Origin: Kribbella amoyensis
GTDB lineage: Bacteria > Actinomycetota > Actinomycetes > Propionibacteriales > Kribbellaceae
NCBI RefSeq assembly: GCF_007828865.1
Contig: NZ_VIVK01000003.1
Span: 1-64,000, forward strand
Length of the DNA stretch: 64,000 nucleotides
Direction of reading: 5' to 3'
In this document: positions 52,232 through 61,297 of the stretch, piece after piece
How the letters are laid out: every line of letters starts with the position of its first letter
Position numbering within the stretch: position 1 is the stretch's first letter
Translations under genes and position numbers: made by a program
The notes under the pieces: model-generated
Told to the model about the DNA's origin: nothing
The model's database searches: none
The model's input: only the letters and a program-made list of their open reading frames with translations

Positions 52232-53519
52232 GCCGGGCCACCTCCACCGTTCGGGTCGCCAGCTCGTCGATCGCGACCTGGTTCATCCCGGGCAGGCTCG
52301 TCGCCAGCCGGTTGTCCAGGGGTCCGGTCCACTCTGCCGGAACCCCGAGGACAGCGCCAAGCACCGCCCCCACCGTGGCGCCGACCGAGTCGGTGTCCCA
52401 GCCGCCCATCACGGCCCGGCCGACCCCGGTGGCGAAGTCGGGCGCCGTCAACGCGTACGCCGTCAGCGCGCTGTTGTTGACCGCGTGCACCCAATGCAGG
52501 TGCCCGTACTCCGCATGCAGCGCGTCCAGGGCGTCGTCCAACGGCGCGTCGGCCAGGTCCAGTCCGAAGCGCACCGCTCGCGCGATCGCACCGTCGGCGG
52601 CGACCACCTCGAGCCCGGGCTCGGCTACGGCTTGCGGGTCGTCCAGGACGAGGGCGGCGGCTGACATCGCAGCGACCCAGAGCGCGCCGTCGACCCCGGA
52701 ACCGGTGTGGCTCAGCCTGGCGTCGACCAGGGCGAGCCGGGCGGCCGCGGTCCGGTCACCCGGGTTCGCCCAGCCGTACACGTCGGTCCGGATCTGCGCG
52801 CCGATCCACTCGCGGAACGGGTTGCGGACCAGGGCCGCCCGCTCGGGAGCGACACCGTCGAGCAGATTCCGATAGGCGACCCGCTCGGCGGTGAAGACGC
52901 GGCCGGCCGGCAGGTCGCTCAACCACGCCTGCGCGACGTCCTCGGTGGTCAGTGCGCGGCCGTGCCGTTCCAGCAGGTGCAGGGCGAGGATCGCGAAGTT
53001 GAGGTCGTCGTCCTCGGGCATCCCGTCGATGACCTCGCGCAGGCTGGTCGGCTTCGACCGCCGGTTCCACGGCCAGCGCGCCTGGACGTCGTCCGGGACA
53101 CCGACCGCGGTGACGTACCGGGTGAGCGGCCACTGCCCCGAGCTCACCAGGATCTCCCGGATGCCCTCGCGCGGGATCTTCTCCACCGGCTTGCCCAGCA
53201 GGTTCCCGGCGGCCCGGCCGAGCCATCCGCTCAGTACGCGCTGCTCGACTCCGGCCGGCGCGCCCAGTACCGGCAGGTCCGGGATCACCGGCGGCGTCCA
53301 GTCCCCCGCCCGCGTGTCCAGCTCGGCCAGCAACTCCCGGGCCAGGGCGCGCAGCTCGGCGGTGGCCGGCTCGTCCGAAGCACCCGACACCGGAGCCTCG
53401 ATCGTCCCGCCGGCCGCGCGCCAACGGGCTTCGACATCGGCGACGTCGACGCCCTCCGACCGCGACTGCACCAGCTGGTGGGGCAGCAGATCCTCGGGCT
53501 GCACCCAGGTCATCCTCAT
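52224..53519 (-). CDS. ADP-ribosylglycohydrolase-family protein (copy 1)
   Basis: A 431-residue ADP-ribosylglycohydrolase (DraG/ARH) family protein. The core starts near residue 120 (LSGWLGRAAGNLLGKPVEKI), followed by EDDDLNFAILALHLLERHG and the C-terminal metal motif GGWDTDSVGATVGAVLGA; these acidic residues bind two Mg2+ ions. An extra N-terminal domain of about 115 residues is present. The family cleaves N- or O-ribosyl bonds, often in ADP-ribosyl groups, sometimes in nucleosides or other ribosides. The start ATG at 53519 is chosen, with a further in-frame ATG six bases on. The eight-base overlap with the ribokinase-like gene supports a common catabolic role. Confidence 0.9.
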   Translation of the reverse strand: MRMTWVQPEDLLPHQLVQSRSEGVDVADVEARWRAAGGTIEAPVSGASDEPATAELRALARELLAELDTRAGDWTPPVIPDLPVLGAPAGVEQRVLSGWLGRAAGNLLGKPVEKIPREGIREILVSSGQWPLTRYVTAVGVPDDVQARWPWNRRSKPTSLREVIDGMPEDDDLNFAILALHLLERHGRALTTEDVAQAWLSDLPAGRVFTAERVAYRNLLDGVAPERAALVRNPFREWIGAQIRTDVYGWANPGDRTAAARLALVDARLSHTGSGVDGALWVAAMSAAALVLDDPQAVAEPGLEVVAADGAIARAVRFGLDLADAPLDDALDALHAEYGHLHWVHAVNNSALTAYALTAPDFATGVGRAVMGGWDTDSVGATVGAVLGAVLGVPAEWTGPLDNRLATSLPGMNQVAIDELATRTVEVARRA

Positions 53520-53596
53520 CCGTTCCGAACCTCTCGTTGCGCCAGGTGAAACGAGCACCTGGTCAGGTTTCCGACGCCCCCGTGATACTCCGTCGC

Positions 53597-55189
53597 ATGC
53601 TCTCCGCCGCCCGAGGTCTCGTGGCCGCCAAGGCCACTCGCCGCAGCTTCCTCACCGCCACCGGTACCGCCGCCGCCCTCGCCCTCACCGGCACCCTGCC
53701 GGGCGTCGGAGCGAGCGGACCCCGGACCGGTACGGACAACCGCCCGCTGTTCACCCTCGGCGTCGCGTCCGGGGATCCGCTGCCTGACGGCGTCGTGATC
53801 TGGACCCGGCTGGCCCCCGGACCGCTGGAACCGTTCGGCGGCATGGACGACCGCGCCGTCCCTGTCGAGTGGCAGGTCGCCGAGGACGAGGGCTTCCGCC
53901 GGATCGTCCGCCGCGGCACCGCGCACGCCCGGCCGGAGTACGCGCACTCGGTCCACGTCGACGTCCGCGGCCTGAAGCCGTGGCGGCACTACTTCTACCG
54001 CTTCCGCGTCGGCGGGCAGCTCAGCCCGGTCGGCCGGACCCGGACCGCGCCGGCGCCGTCCGACCAGCCCGAGGTGACGCTCGCGGTGGCGTCCTGCCAG
54101 GCGTTCTACGACGGCTTCTACACCGCATACGCCGATGTCGCCCGGCGGGACCACGACGTCGTGCTCTTCCTCGGCGACTACATCTACGAGGTCGGCGTCG
54201 GCCCGACCGCGGGCGTCCGCGAGCAACCCGTCCCGGCCGACTTCGCCGGCGAGATCTTCACCCTGGACGAGTACCGGGCCCGGTACGCGCTGCACAAGAC
54301 CGATCCCGACCTGCAGGCCGCGCACGCCGCGTCGACCTGGATCGTCACCCTCGACGACCACGAGGTCGAGGGCAACTGGGCGGACGCCGTGTCCGAGGAC
54401 GGGCTTCCCGAAGCCGAGTTCCTGGTCCGCCGGGCGAACGGCTTCCGCGCGTACTGGGAGCACATGCCGCTGCGGCTGAACCAGCAGCCCGACGGTCCCA
54501 CGATCCGGCTGCACCGGCATCTGCGGTACGGCGCGACGGCCGACCTGAGCGTGCTCGACACCCGGCAGTTCCGCGACGACCAGTCCGGTGACGGTGGCTG
54601 GATGCCGCCGAACGCCGAGACCCAGGACCCGGCCCGGACCATCACCGGCGCCGACCAGGAACGCTGGCTGCTCGACACCCTCGGCCGTTCCACCAGCCGC
54701 TGGAACGTGGTCGCCCAGCAGGTCGCGATGGCCCAGCTCGACCGCAGGACCGGGCCCGACCTCGAACTCCCGATGGACACCTGGAACGGGTACGCCGCTT
54801 CCCGCGAGCGCGTCCTGACCGGCATCCGTGATCGCGGGGTCGGCAACCTCGTCGTCCTCACCGGCGACCTGCACCGCAGCGTCGCGTCCGACCTGCGGGT
54901 GAACTTCGCCGATCCCGCCTCGCCCGTCGTCGGCAGCGAGTTTGTCACCACGTCCATCTCCTCCGGCAAGGACGGGGTCGACGCCGATGCCACCGGCCGC
55001 GCCCTGCTCGCCGAGAACCCGCACGTCAAGTACCAGAACGTCCAGCGCGGCTACCTCAGCTGCCGGCTCGACCGGGATCGCTGGACGTCGGAGTTCCGCA
55101 TCGTCGACCGCGTCACCACCCCAGGCGGTACGCCGTCCACCCGCGCCACCCTGGTCGTCGAGAACGGCCGCCCCGGAATCCAGGCCTGA
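53597..55189 (+). CDS. PhoD-like alkaline phosphatase, Tat-exported
   Basis: An approximately 530-residue PhoD-family phosphodiesterase/phosphatase. The N-terminus has a twin-arginine signal (ATRRSFLTATGTAAALALTG). The PhoD_N beta domain is followed by the metallophosphatase: ASCQAFYDGFY, FLGDYIYEVG, TLDDHEVEGNWA, DTRQFRDDQ, ADQERWLLDTL and TGDLHRSVASDL, the Ca/Fe ligands. It hydrolyses phosphate monoesters or diesters outside the cell. The ATG at 53597 gives a proper Tat n-region; a TTG at 53537 is in frame. It is convergent with copy 2 of the ADP-ribosylglycohydrolase family and divergent from copy 1. Confidence 0.92.
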   Translation: MLSAARGLVAAKATRRSFLTATGTAAALALTGTLPGVGASGPRTGTDNRPLFTLGVASGDPLPDGVVIWTRLAPGPLEPFGGMDDRAVPVEWQVAEDEGFRRIVRRGTAHARPEYAHSVHVDVRGLKPWRHYFYRFRVGGQLSPVGRTRTAPAPSDQPEVTLAVASCQAFYDGFYTAYADVARRDHDVVLFLGDYIYEVGVGPTAGVREQPVPADFAGEIFTLDEYRARYALHKTDPDLQAAHAASTWIVTLDDHEVEGNWADAVSEDGLPEAEFLVRRANGFRAYWEHMPLRLNQQPDGPTIRLHRHLRYGATADLSVLDTRQFRDDQSGDGGWMPPNAETQDPARTITGADQERWLLDTLGRSTSRWNVVAQQVAMAQLDRRTGPDLELPMDTWNGYAASRERVLTGIRDRGVGNLVVLTGDLHRSVASDLRVNFADPASPVVGSEFVTTSISSGKDGVDADATGRALLAENPHVKYQNVQRGYLSCRLDRDRWTSEFRIVDRVTTPGGTPSTRATLVVENGRPGIQA

Positions 55190-55204
55190 ACGGAAGCGCT
55201 CCTG

Positions 55205-56035
55205 ATGAAACCCGCCGCCCTGCTCGCCGTCCCGCTCACCCTGCTCGCCGCCACCGTCCCCGCAGTGGCCAGTGGCAACAACAAGGTGACGATCAGCGCG
55301 TCCCCGCAACCGGTCGAGGTGGTCCCGCTGCCGTGCTTCCCGGCCGGCAAGGTCGCCCTCGGCATGACCAACACCGGCCGCAAGCCCGTCATCGCGGACA
55401 TGCGGGTCAGCGGGGACACCCAGCTCACGCTCTCCCGGCATCAGTTCTCCAGCTACCTTCCGGTCGATCAACTCGTCACGGCGCCGCTGGAGATCACCGT
55501 CCCCCGCGGTACCGCGCCCTCGTCGTACTCGGTGAAACTCCAGGTCGAACGGGACGAGCTGCGCGTCCCCGTCAAGGTCCTGCCGGTGCTGCCCAAGGGA
55601 CCGGACGACAACCTGCTGCTCGGTGAGCAGGCGATCGCCTCGTCCACGCACGGCAACATGCGGCTCTGCGGCGGCGTCGACGGCAACGCCGACTCCGAGC
55701 AGTGGGGTGCCAGCGGTTGGCACGACGCCACCAAGGGCGTGTTCCCGGACAGCTACGGCGTCGGCTTCACCGCGCCCACCACCGTCGGCCGGGTCGAGCT
55801 GCAGACGCTGGACTCGGCGAAGTACCCGGCGGCCGTGATGGGGATCCGGGACTTCGACGTCCAGGTCCGGTCCGGCGAGACCTGGACGACCGTCGGGACG
55901 GTCCGCGGGAACGTCCAGGGCCGGGTCGTGGTGACCTTCGCCCCGGTCGCCGCCGACGCCGTCCAGGTGGTCGTGCACGACTCGAACGACCACGGGTACT
56001 CCCGGATCATCGAGCTCGAGGCCTTCGCCTACTGA
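55205..56035 (+). CDS. Secreted protein with C-terminal galactose-binding-like (F5/8 C) domain
   Basis: A 276-residue secreted protein. A Sec signal peptide (residues 1-23, ATVPAVASG) is followed by a beta-rich domain (about 28-130) of NPCBM-associated/Ig type, and a discoidin/F5-8 type C-like domain at about 137-276 (DNLLLGEQAIASSTHG, GWHDATKGVFPDSYGVGFTA, VQVVVHDSNDHGYSRIIELEAFAY). Such domains bind carbohydrate or cell surface. It starts 15 bases after the phosphatase gene, so the two are co-expressed. No catalytic residues are visible. Confidence 0.82.
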   Translation: MKPAALLAVPLTLLAATVPAVASGNNKVTISASPQPVEVVPLPCFPAGKVALGMTNTGRKPVIADMRVSGDTQLTLSRHQFSSYLPVDQLVTAPLEITVPRGTAPSSYSVKLQVERDELRVPVKVLPVLPKGPDDNLLLGEQAIASSTHGNMRLCGGVDGNADSEQWGASGWHDATKGVFPDSYGVGFTAPTTVGRVELQTLDSAKYPAAVMGIRDFDVQVRSGETWTTVGTVRGNVQGRVVVTFAPVAADAVQVVVHDSNDHGYSRIIELEAFAY

Positions 56036-56071
56036 CATTCAGACCAGCGCGTCCATTCAGACCAGCGCGTC
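56036..56071. repeat. 18-base tandem duplication between convergent genes
   Basis: Two exact copies of CATTCAGACCAGCGCGTC (56036-56053, 56054-56071) abut in the gap between the convergent genes. The second copy contains the stop codon and last codons of the ADP-ribosylglycohydrolase copy 2; the first lies beyond the stop. Confidence 0.8.
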
Positions 56072-57205
56072 CAGGGCCGCGGTCCGCCGGGCCCAGCGCT
56101 GGGCGTCCGCGTCCCGCAGGTCCTTGGCGACCGTGGCCATCACCCGTCCGGGCTCGACCAGGTCGGTCTTGCTGGCGGCCGCGATCTCTCGCGCCCAGTC
56201 CGCCGGTACGCCGGCCTGCCCGCTGAGCGCACCGGTGACGGCACCCGCCATCGACGCGATCGAGTCGGCGTCGCGGCCGTAGTTCGTCCCGCCGAGCACC
56301 GCCTGACGGACGTCGCCGCCGGAGACCAGCACGAACCCGAGTGCCACCGGCAGCTCCTCGATCGCCTTCGTCCGGCTCGGCCGGCGCGCGTCCAGGGACT
56401 GGTTGCGGTAGTCCGGGCCGACCGTGTCGAACGGCTCGACCGCCTTGCGCAGCTGCGGGATCGCGGCCTCCCAGTCGGTCAGCCCGTCGGCCGCCTCGGC
56501 CACCGCCGCGACCGCGTCCCGGGTCCCGTCCTTGGCCAGCTCGAGCGCCGCCGTGACCGCGTCGGAGGCCGTTGCCCCCGGCACCATCGCGGCGGCGACG
56601 GCGGCCGCGAACACGCCGGCCGCCTCCCGCCCGTAGCTGGACTGGTGCGCCCCGGCGACGTCGATCGCCTCGGCGTAGGCCCCGGCGGGATCACCGGCGT
56701 TCGCGATCCCGACCGGCGCCACGTACATCGCCGCCCCACAGTTCACGATGTTGCCGACACCGGCCTCGCGCGGGTCGTTGTGCCCGTAGTGCAACCGGGC
56801 CACCAGCCACTTCTCCGCCAGGAACACCCGCTGCAGCAGCAACGCGTCCGCCTCGAGCTCCGGGACCCACCGGCGCCCGGCCAGCATCTTCGGGACCAGC
56901 GACTCCGCGATCGCGTACGCGTCCAGGTGCGCGCGGCGTTCGTCGTACACCTCGACCAGCGCGTGCGTCATCAACGTGTCGTCGGTGATGTGCCCGTCGC
57001 CCTTGTGGTACGGCGCGATCGGGCGCGCGTTGCGCCAGTCGTCGTACCACGGGCCGACGATGCCGGTCACCCAGCCGCCGTGCCGTTCCCGGATCGCCTC
57101 CGGGGTCCAGCCCTCGACGGCACCGCCGATCGCGTCACCGACCGCGGAGCCGAGGAGAGCACCCACCGACCTGTCTTCGAGCGCCGTGCTGGAACGTTGC
57201 GCCAT
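56057..57205 (-). CDS. ADP-ribosylglycohydrolase-family protein (copy 2)
   Basis: A 382-residue member of the ADP-ribosylglycohydrolase family without the N-terminal extension of copy 1. Core motifs are VGALLGSAVGDAIGGAVEGWTP near the N-terminus, GDGHITDDTLMTHALVEVYDER (metal-binding Thr-Asp-Asp) and the C-terminal GGTNYGRDADSIASMAGAVTGALSG. It overlaps the solute-binding protein gene by one base (TGATG), so it is translated with the importer, implying that the imported compound is its substrate. With copy 1 and the ribokinase-like gene it suggests processing of a ribosyl compound. Confidence 0.92.
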   Translation of the reverse strand: MAQRSSTALEDRSVGALLGSAVGDAIGGAVEGWTPEAIRERHGGWVTGIVGPWYDDWRNARPIAPYHKGDGHITDDTLMTHALVEVYDERRAHLDAYAIAESLVPKMLAGRRWVPELEADALLLQRVFLAEKWLVARLHYGHNDPREAGVGNIVNCGAAMYVAPVGIANAGDPAGAYAEAIDVAGAHQSSYGREAAGVFAAAVAAAMVPGATASDAVTAALELAKDGTRDAVAAVAEAADGLTDWEAAIPQLRKAVEPFDTVGPDYRNQSLDARRPSRTKAIEELPVALGFVLVSGGDVRQAVLGGTNYGRDADSIASMAGAVTGALSGQAGVPADWAREIAAASKTDLVEPGRVMATVAKDLRDADAQRWARRTAALDALV

Positions 57206-58485
57206 CAGCTGTTGACCTGACCCCATCCGTCGTTCAGCTTCTGGCCCAGGGTCGCGAGGTCGATCTTGTTCGCCAGGAACTCCTGCAGCGCCGGCGTCGC
57301 GATCTGGTCCTTCCACTTCGGGTAGTTCTCCACACTCTGGAACGGCGCCTTGGTCAGCTCCGTCCCGCTCGCCAGCGTCTGCTCCCAGCCGTTCTTGCCG
57401 CCGGTCGCCTTCGCGATCGCGTCCCGGGCCGCCTGCGTGGTCGGGATCAGCCAGTCGCCCTGACCGACCGCGGCCAGGTTGTCGGCCTGCATGAAGTAGT
57501 CGATGAACTGCGCGGCCTGCTTGATGTGCTTGCCCTCGGCCGGCACCGACAGGGTCTGCGGGTTCGCGGCCTGCGCCTCGGTGCTGCCCTTCAGCGGCGG
57601 CAGTACCTCCCACTCGAAGCCCTTCGGCGCCTGCTCCGCCATCTGCTGCGCGGTGTAGTTGCCAGCGACAACCATCGAGTACTTGCCGCCGAAGAAGCCC
57701 GGCAGGACGTCCGAGCCGCTCTGCGTCAGCGACGTCGGGTCGATCGACTTGTCGGTGTAGGCCATCGCGTGGATCCGCTTCGGCACCTCGAGCTCGGCGT
57801 CCCCGATCTTCGCCTTGGCGTCCCGGCCACTGCCCTCGAAGAACGCTGCGTCGAAGTTCATCCCGAGGTTCAGGACCGTCGCGGTCGGGCTCTTCAGGCC
57901 CCAGCCGAGCCCGTACTTGCCGTTCGCGGTGAGCTTCTTTGCGTCCGCGGCCAGCTGGTCCCAGCTGAGCGAGTCACCGGTCGCCGAGATCCCGGCCTGC
58001 TTGAGCGCCGCCGAGTTGCCGAACACGACGTACGACTGCAGCAACGTCGGCGCCGCGACGATCTTGCCGTCGCCGGTCTTGACCGTGTCCCAGACACCCT
58101 GCGGGACGGCGTCCTTGGTCTCCTGGCTCAGGTACTCCGACAGGTCGGCCAGGTAGCCCTGGTTCGCGAAGCCGGTGATGTCGGCGGACTCGTCGTGGAT
58201 GATGTCCGGCGCGGTCCCGCCCTGGAACTGCGTGACCAGCTGGTCGTGCACCGAGTCCCAGCTGCCCTGGACGTACTCGACCTGGATGTCGGGGTGCGCG
58301 GCGTTCCAGTCGGCGACGATCTTCTTCGTCGCGGCGACGGTCGACTTCTGGAAGGCGAGGCTCTGGAACTTCAGCGTCACCTTCTCCCCCGGCGCCGGGT
58401 CGCCCGAACCACTGTCGCCGCCACCACAGGCCGCGAGCGCCACCAGAGCGCCCGCCGCCATCAGCGCGGTCACTGCTTTCTTCAT
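57205..58485 (-). CDS. Sugar ABC importer solute-binding lipoprotein
   Basis: A 426-residue SBP_bac_1-type lipoprotein. The lipobox is LVALAACGGGDSGS (lipidated Cys about residue 20). The body has the family pattern (KIVADWNAAHPDIQVEYVQGSWD, DVLPGFFGGKYSMVVAGNY). The ATG at 58485 has GAGGAG upstream. It is translated after the two permeases (58509-60280), reading away from them 23 bases on, and overlaps the following ADP-ribosylglycohydrolase gene. The ligand is a carbohydrate or riboside by family and context. No ATPase gene is in the locus. Confidence 0.92.
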   Translation of the reverse strand: MKKAVTALMAAGALVALAACGGGDSGSGDPAPGEKVTLKFQSLAFQKSTVAATKKIVADWNAAHPDIQVEYVQGSWDSVHDQLVTQFQGGTAPDIIHDESADITGFANQGYLADLSEYLSQETKDAVPQGVWDTVKTGDGKIVAAPTLLQSYVVFGNSAALKQAGISATGDSLSWDQLAADAKKLTANGKYGLGWGLKSPTATVLNLGMNFDAAFFEGSGRDAKAKIGDAELEVPKRIHAMAYTDKSIDPTSLTQSGSDVLPGFFGGKYSMVVAGNYTAQQMAEQAPKGFEWEVLPPLKGSTEAQAANPQTLSVPAEGKHIKQAAQFIDYFMQADNLAAVGQGDWLIPTTQAARDAIAKATGGKNGWEQTLASGTELTKAPFQSVENYPKWKDQIATPALQEFLANKIDLATLGQKLNDGWGQVNS

Positions 58486-58508
58486 CTGTTCTCCTCAGGG
58501 GAAAGGGA

Positions 58509-59342
58509 CTAGCCCTTGACGGCGCCGCTCAGCAGGCCGGACGTGAGCCTTCGTTGCAGGAAGGCGAAGAAGACGAGACTCGGCACGGTGGCCAGGACGG
58601 ACGCGGCCGCGAGCGGACCGAACTGGACCTGACCCTCGGCCCCGACGAAGCGGGCCAGCACCAGCGGCAGCGTCTTGAGCTCCGGGTCCTGCAGCAGGAC
58701 CAGGGCGAAGAAGAACTCGTTCCAGGCCGAGATGAAGGTGAACATCGCGGTCGCGATCAGCCCCGGCCGCAGCAACGGCATCACGATCGACACGATGGTC
58801 CGGACCCGGCTCGCGCCGTCGACCGACGCGGCCTCCTCCAGCTCCCGCGGGACCGCGGCCACGTAGCCCTGCAGCATCCACAGCGCGAACGGCATCGACC
58901 AGACCATGTACACGATCACCACGCCGGGGATCGTGTTGGTCAGGTGCAGCGGCCGCAGGATCATGAACAGCGGGATCACGATCAGGATCACCGGGAACAC
59001 CTGGCTGACCAGGATCCAGCCGTTCGTGATCGGCCGGAGCCGGCTGCGGAACCGGGCCAGCGCGTACGCGACCGGCAACGACACCACCAGGACCAGGACC
59101 GTCGACGCGATCGAGATCTGCAGGCTGTTCGTCAGGCCACGGACCAGGCCTTGCTCGGACAACGCGTCGGTGTAGTTCGAGAAGTCGAGCTGCTTGGGCA
59201 GGATCGACGGCGTGATGCTGGCGAACTCCTGCGGCGACTTCAGCGAGCTGGAGATCAGCCACAGCAACGGGAACCCGAGGAACACCAGGTAGCAGCAGAC
59301 CGCGACGTACTGCAGGAACCGGAAGCCTGGACGCGTCCTCAT
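58509..59342 (-). CDS. Carbohydrate ABC transporter permease (MalG-like)
   Basis: A 277-residue CUT1 permease with about six helices. The EAA loop is LEEAASVDGASRVRTIVSIVMPLLRPGL and the periplasmic loop contains the FISAWNEFFFALVLLQDPEL segment common to MalG-family proteins. The start is ATG 59342, overlapping the upstream permease stop by ATGA, and the stop is 23 bases before the binding-protein gene. Partner of the MalF-like permease at 59339. Confidence 0.93.
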   Translation of the reverse strand: MRTRPGFRFLQYVAVCCYLVFLGFPLLWLISSSLKSPQEFASITPSILPKQLDFSNYTDALSEQGLVRGLTNSLQISIASTVLVLVVSLPVAYALARFRSRLRPITNGWILVSQVFPVILIVIPLFMILRPLHLTNTIPGVVIVYMVWSMPFALWMLQGYVAAVPRELEEAASVDGASRVRTIVSIVMPLLRPGLIATAMFTFISAWNEFFFALVLLQDPELKTLPLVLARFVGAEGQVQFGPLAAASVLATVPSLVFFAFLQRRLTSGLLSGAVKG

Positions 59343-60280
59343 GCCTGGCTCCTCAGCCGGTTCCGCAGGTAGAAGGCGAGGAACACGATGATGATCACGA
59401 CCATCACGTCACCCATCGCGGCCGCCATCCCGAAGTTCCCGTACCGGAACGCCTCGTTGTAGGCGAACAGCATCGGCAACATCGTCTTGCCGCCCGGCCC
59501 GCCCGCGGTAAGTACGTAGACCAGGCCGAACGAGTTGAAGTTCCAGATCAGGTCCAGGCTGGTGATCGCCACGATCACGGTCCGCAGCTGCGGCAGCGTG
59601 ATGTACCAGAACTGGTGCCACGCGCCCGCGCCGTCGACCGCGGCCGCCTCGTACAGGGACCGGTCGATGCCCTGCATCCCGGCCAGCAGCGTCACCGTGG
59701 TCATCGGCATGCCGACCCAGATCCCGACCACGATCACGGCCGGCAACGCGGTACTGAAGTCGCCGAGGAAGTTGATCGGCTGACTGGTCAGGTGCAGACC
59801 CTGGAGGATTTCGTTGACCGGGCCGTTGGTCGGGTGCAGCAGCAGCCGCCACATGATCGCGACAACCACCGGCGGCATCGCCCACGGGATCAGGGCGAGC
59901 GTCCGGGCGACCCCGCGGAACTTGAGGTCGGTGTTCAGCAGCAGGGCCAGGCCGAGCGCGGCGACGAACTGCAGCACAGTGACCGAGACGGTCCAGATCA
60001 GCCCGATCCGGAACGAGTCCCAGAACAGGTCGTTGTGCAGCAACTTGCCGAAGTTGCCGAAGCCGACGAAGTTCGTGTCGACGTTCAGCCCGGCCCGGGC
60101 GTCGGTGAAGCCGAGCGCGATCCCCCGCACCAGGGGGTACACGCTGAGCAGCAGCACCGGCAGCAGCGCGGGCAGGAACAGGAAGATGGCTTCCCGGTTC
60201 TGCCGCGGCCGGCCGCCGGTGGCGCGTTTCGGCGGCCGGCCGGGCGTCTTCGGCGGCGCGACGGCGGTTTGCGTGGTCAC
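59339..60280 (-). CDS. Carbohydrate ABC transporter permease (MalF-like)
   Basis: A 313-residue CUT1 permease. The cytoplasmic N-terminus is basic and Pro-rich (residues 1-28); the first helix is FLFLPALLPVLLLSVYPLVRG; the EAA loop is LYEAAAVDGAGAWHQFWYITLPQL; the typical YVLTAGGPGGKTMLPMLFAY follows. The GTG start at 60280 overlaps the LacI stop (GTGA), tying transporter expression to the regulator. Together with the neighbouring permease it forms the importer channel. Confidence 0.93.
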   Translation of the reverse strand: MTTQTAVAPPKTPGRPPKRATGGRPRQNREAIFLFLPALLPVLLLSVYPLVRGIALGFTDARAGLNVDTNFVGFGNFGKLLHNDLFWDSFRIGLIWTVSVTVLQFVAALGLALLLNTDLKFRGVARTLALIPWAMPPVVVAIMWRLLLHPTNGPVNEILQGLHLTSQPINFLGDFSTALPAVIVVGIWVGMPMTTVTLLAGMQGIDRSLYEAAAVDGAGAWHQFWYITLPQLRTVIVAITSLDLIWNFNSFGLVYVLTAGGPGGKTMLPMLFAYNEAFRYGNFGMAAAMGDVMVVIIIVFLAFYLRNRLRSQA

Positions 60281-61287
60281 GGGGCCGACCTCCGCACACT
60301 CAGGGTGGGCTGGACGACGATCCGGCGCGGTGCCCGGCTGTCGTCCTCGATCCTTGCCAACAGCAACTCCGCGGCCCGGCGCCCCCGCTCGGCCGACCCG
60401 AGGTTCACACTCGTCAACGGCGGGAACGACTGCTCCGCCAGTTCACTGTCGTCCATCCCGACCACGGCCACGTCCTCCGGTACGCGCAGCCCCCGTGCCG
60501 CCAGTTCGTGCATGAGCCCGACGGCCAGCAGGTCGTTCGCGGCGATCACCGCGTCGGCCGGGCGCTTGCCGGGCAGGTCCGCCAGCTCGGTCAGCAACGC
60601 TGCTCCCGCGCTCCGTCCGGCGGCGAACGTGAAGTCGTCGGCCTGGACCGTGGCGACCGGGGTCAGGCCGTTCGCCTTCACCGCGTCCCCGAAGCCCTTC
60701 GCCCGAGCCGCACCCGGGACCGTGTCGACCGGGCCGTTGAGCAGCGCGATCCGGCGGCGGCCCTGCGCGACGAGGTGCTCGACCGCCAGCGCCATGCCCT
60801 TGGGCGAGTTCGCGCGGACGGTGTCCACGCCCGCCTTCGCGGGGACGTTACCGGCGACCACCACGGGGACGTCGCACTCGCGGATCGACTTGATCAGGTC
60901 GTCGTCGACCCGCAACGGGCTGATCAGCAACCCGTCCGCGTACCCGCGCGCCATCCCGCGGACCAGCGCGACCTCGTCGGCCACCTCGGGCCCGGTCGCG
61001 GTCACCACCAACCGGTACCCGGCCGCGGCGACCACTTCCTCGACCGCGCGCATCATCGTCACGTACACCGGGTTGCCGACGTCGGCGACGGCGAGCGTCA
61101 ACTGGAAAGTCCGCCCGACCTTGAGCGACCGCGCCCGCGCATCCGGCACGTACCCGAGCTCCTCGACCGCCCGTTGCACCCGAGCGGCCATCTCCTCGGT
61201 AGCCGGCAACCCGTTCAACACCCGCGACACCGAAGCCACCGAAACCCCGGCAGCCCGGGCCACCCCGGCGATCGTCGGACGGCTCAC
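60277..61287 (-). CDS. LacI family transcriptional repressor
   Basis: A 336-residue LacI regulator. The N-terminal HTH and hinge (TIAGVARAAGVSVASVSRVL, NGLPATEEMAARVQRAVEEL) and the periplasmic-binding-protein-like ligand domain (about 60-330) are clear, with the effector-site sequence VVGMDDSELAEQSFPPLTSVN near the C-terminus. The start is GTG 61287 with GGAG upstream. It autoregulates and controls the importer: the gene itself leads the operon and the inverted repeat TGTAATCGTTTACA lies 23 bases upstream. The inducer is presumably the imported sugar or riboside. Confidence 0.94.
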   Translation of the reverse strand: MSRPTIAGVARAAGVSVASVSRVLNGLPATEEMAARVQRAVEELGYVPDARARSLKVGRTFQLTLAVADVGNPVYVTMMRAVEEVVAAAGYRLVVTATGPEVADEVALVRGMARGYADGLLISPLRVDDDLIKSIRECDVPVVVAGNVPAKAGVDTVRANSPKGMALAVEHLVAQGRRRIALLNGPVDTVPGAARAKGFGDAVKANGLTPVATVQADDFTFAAGRSAGAALLTELADLPGKRPADAVIAANDLLAVGLMHELAARGLRVPEDVAVVGMDDSELAEQSFPPLTSVNLGSAERGRRAAELLLARIEDDSRAPRRIVVQPTLSVRRSAP

Positions 61288-61297
61288 CCAACACTCC

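Noticed and set aside
53516..56038. 840-codon open frame on the minus strand opposite the PhoD and secreted-protein genes
   Set aside because: High-GC antisense shadow: both plus-strand genes have clear domains, signals and typical codon use, whereas the antisense product is low complexity in Gly, Val and Asp and has no domain.
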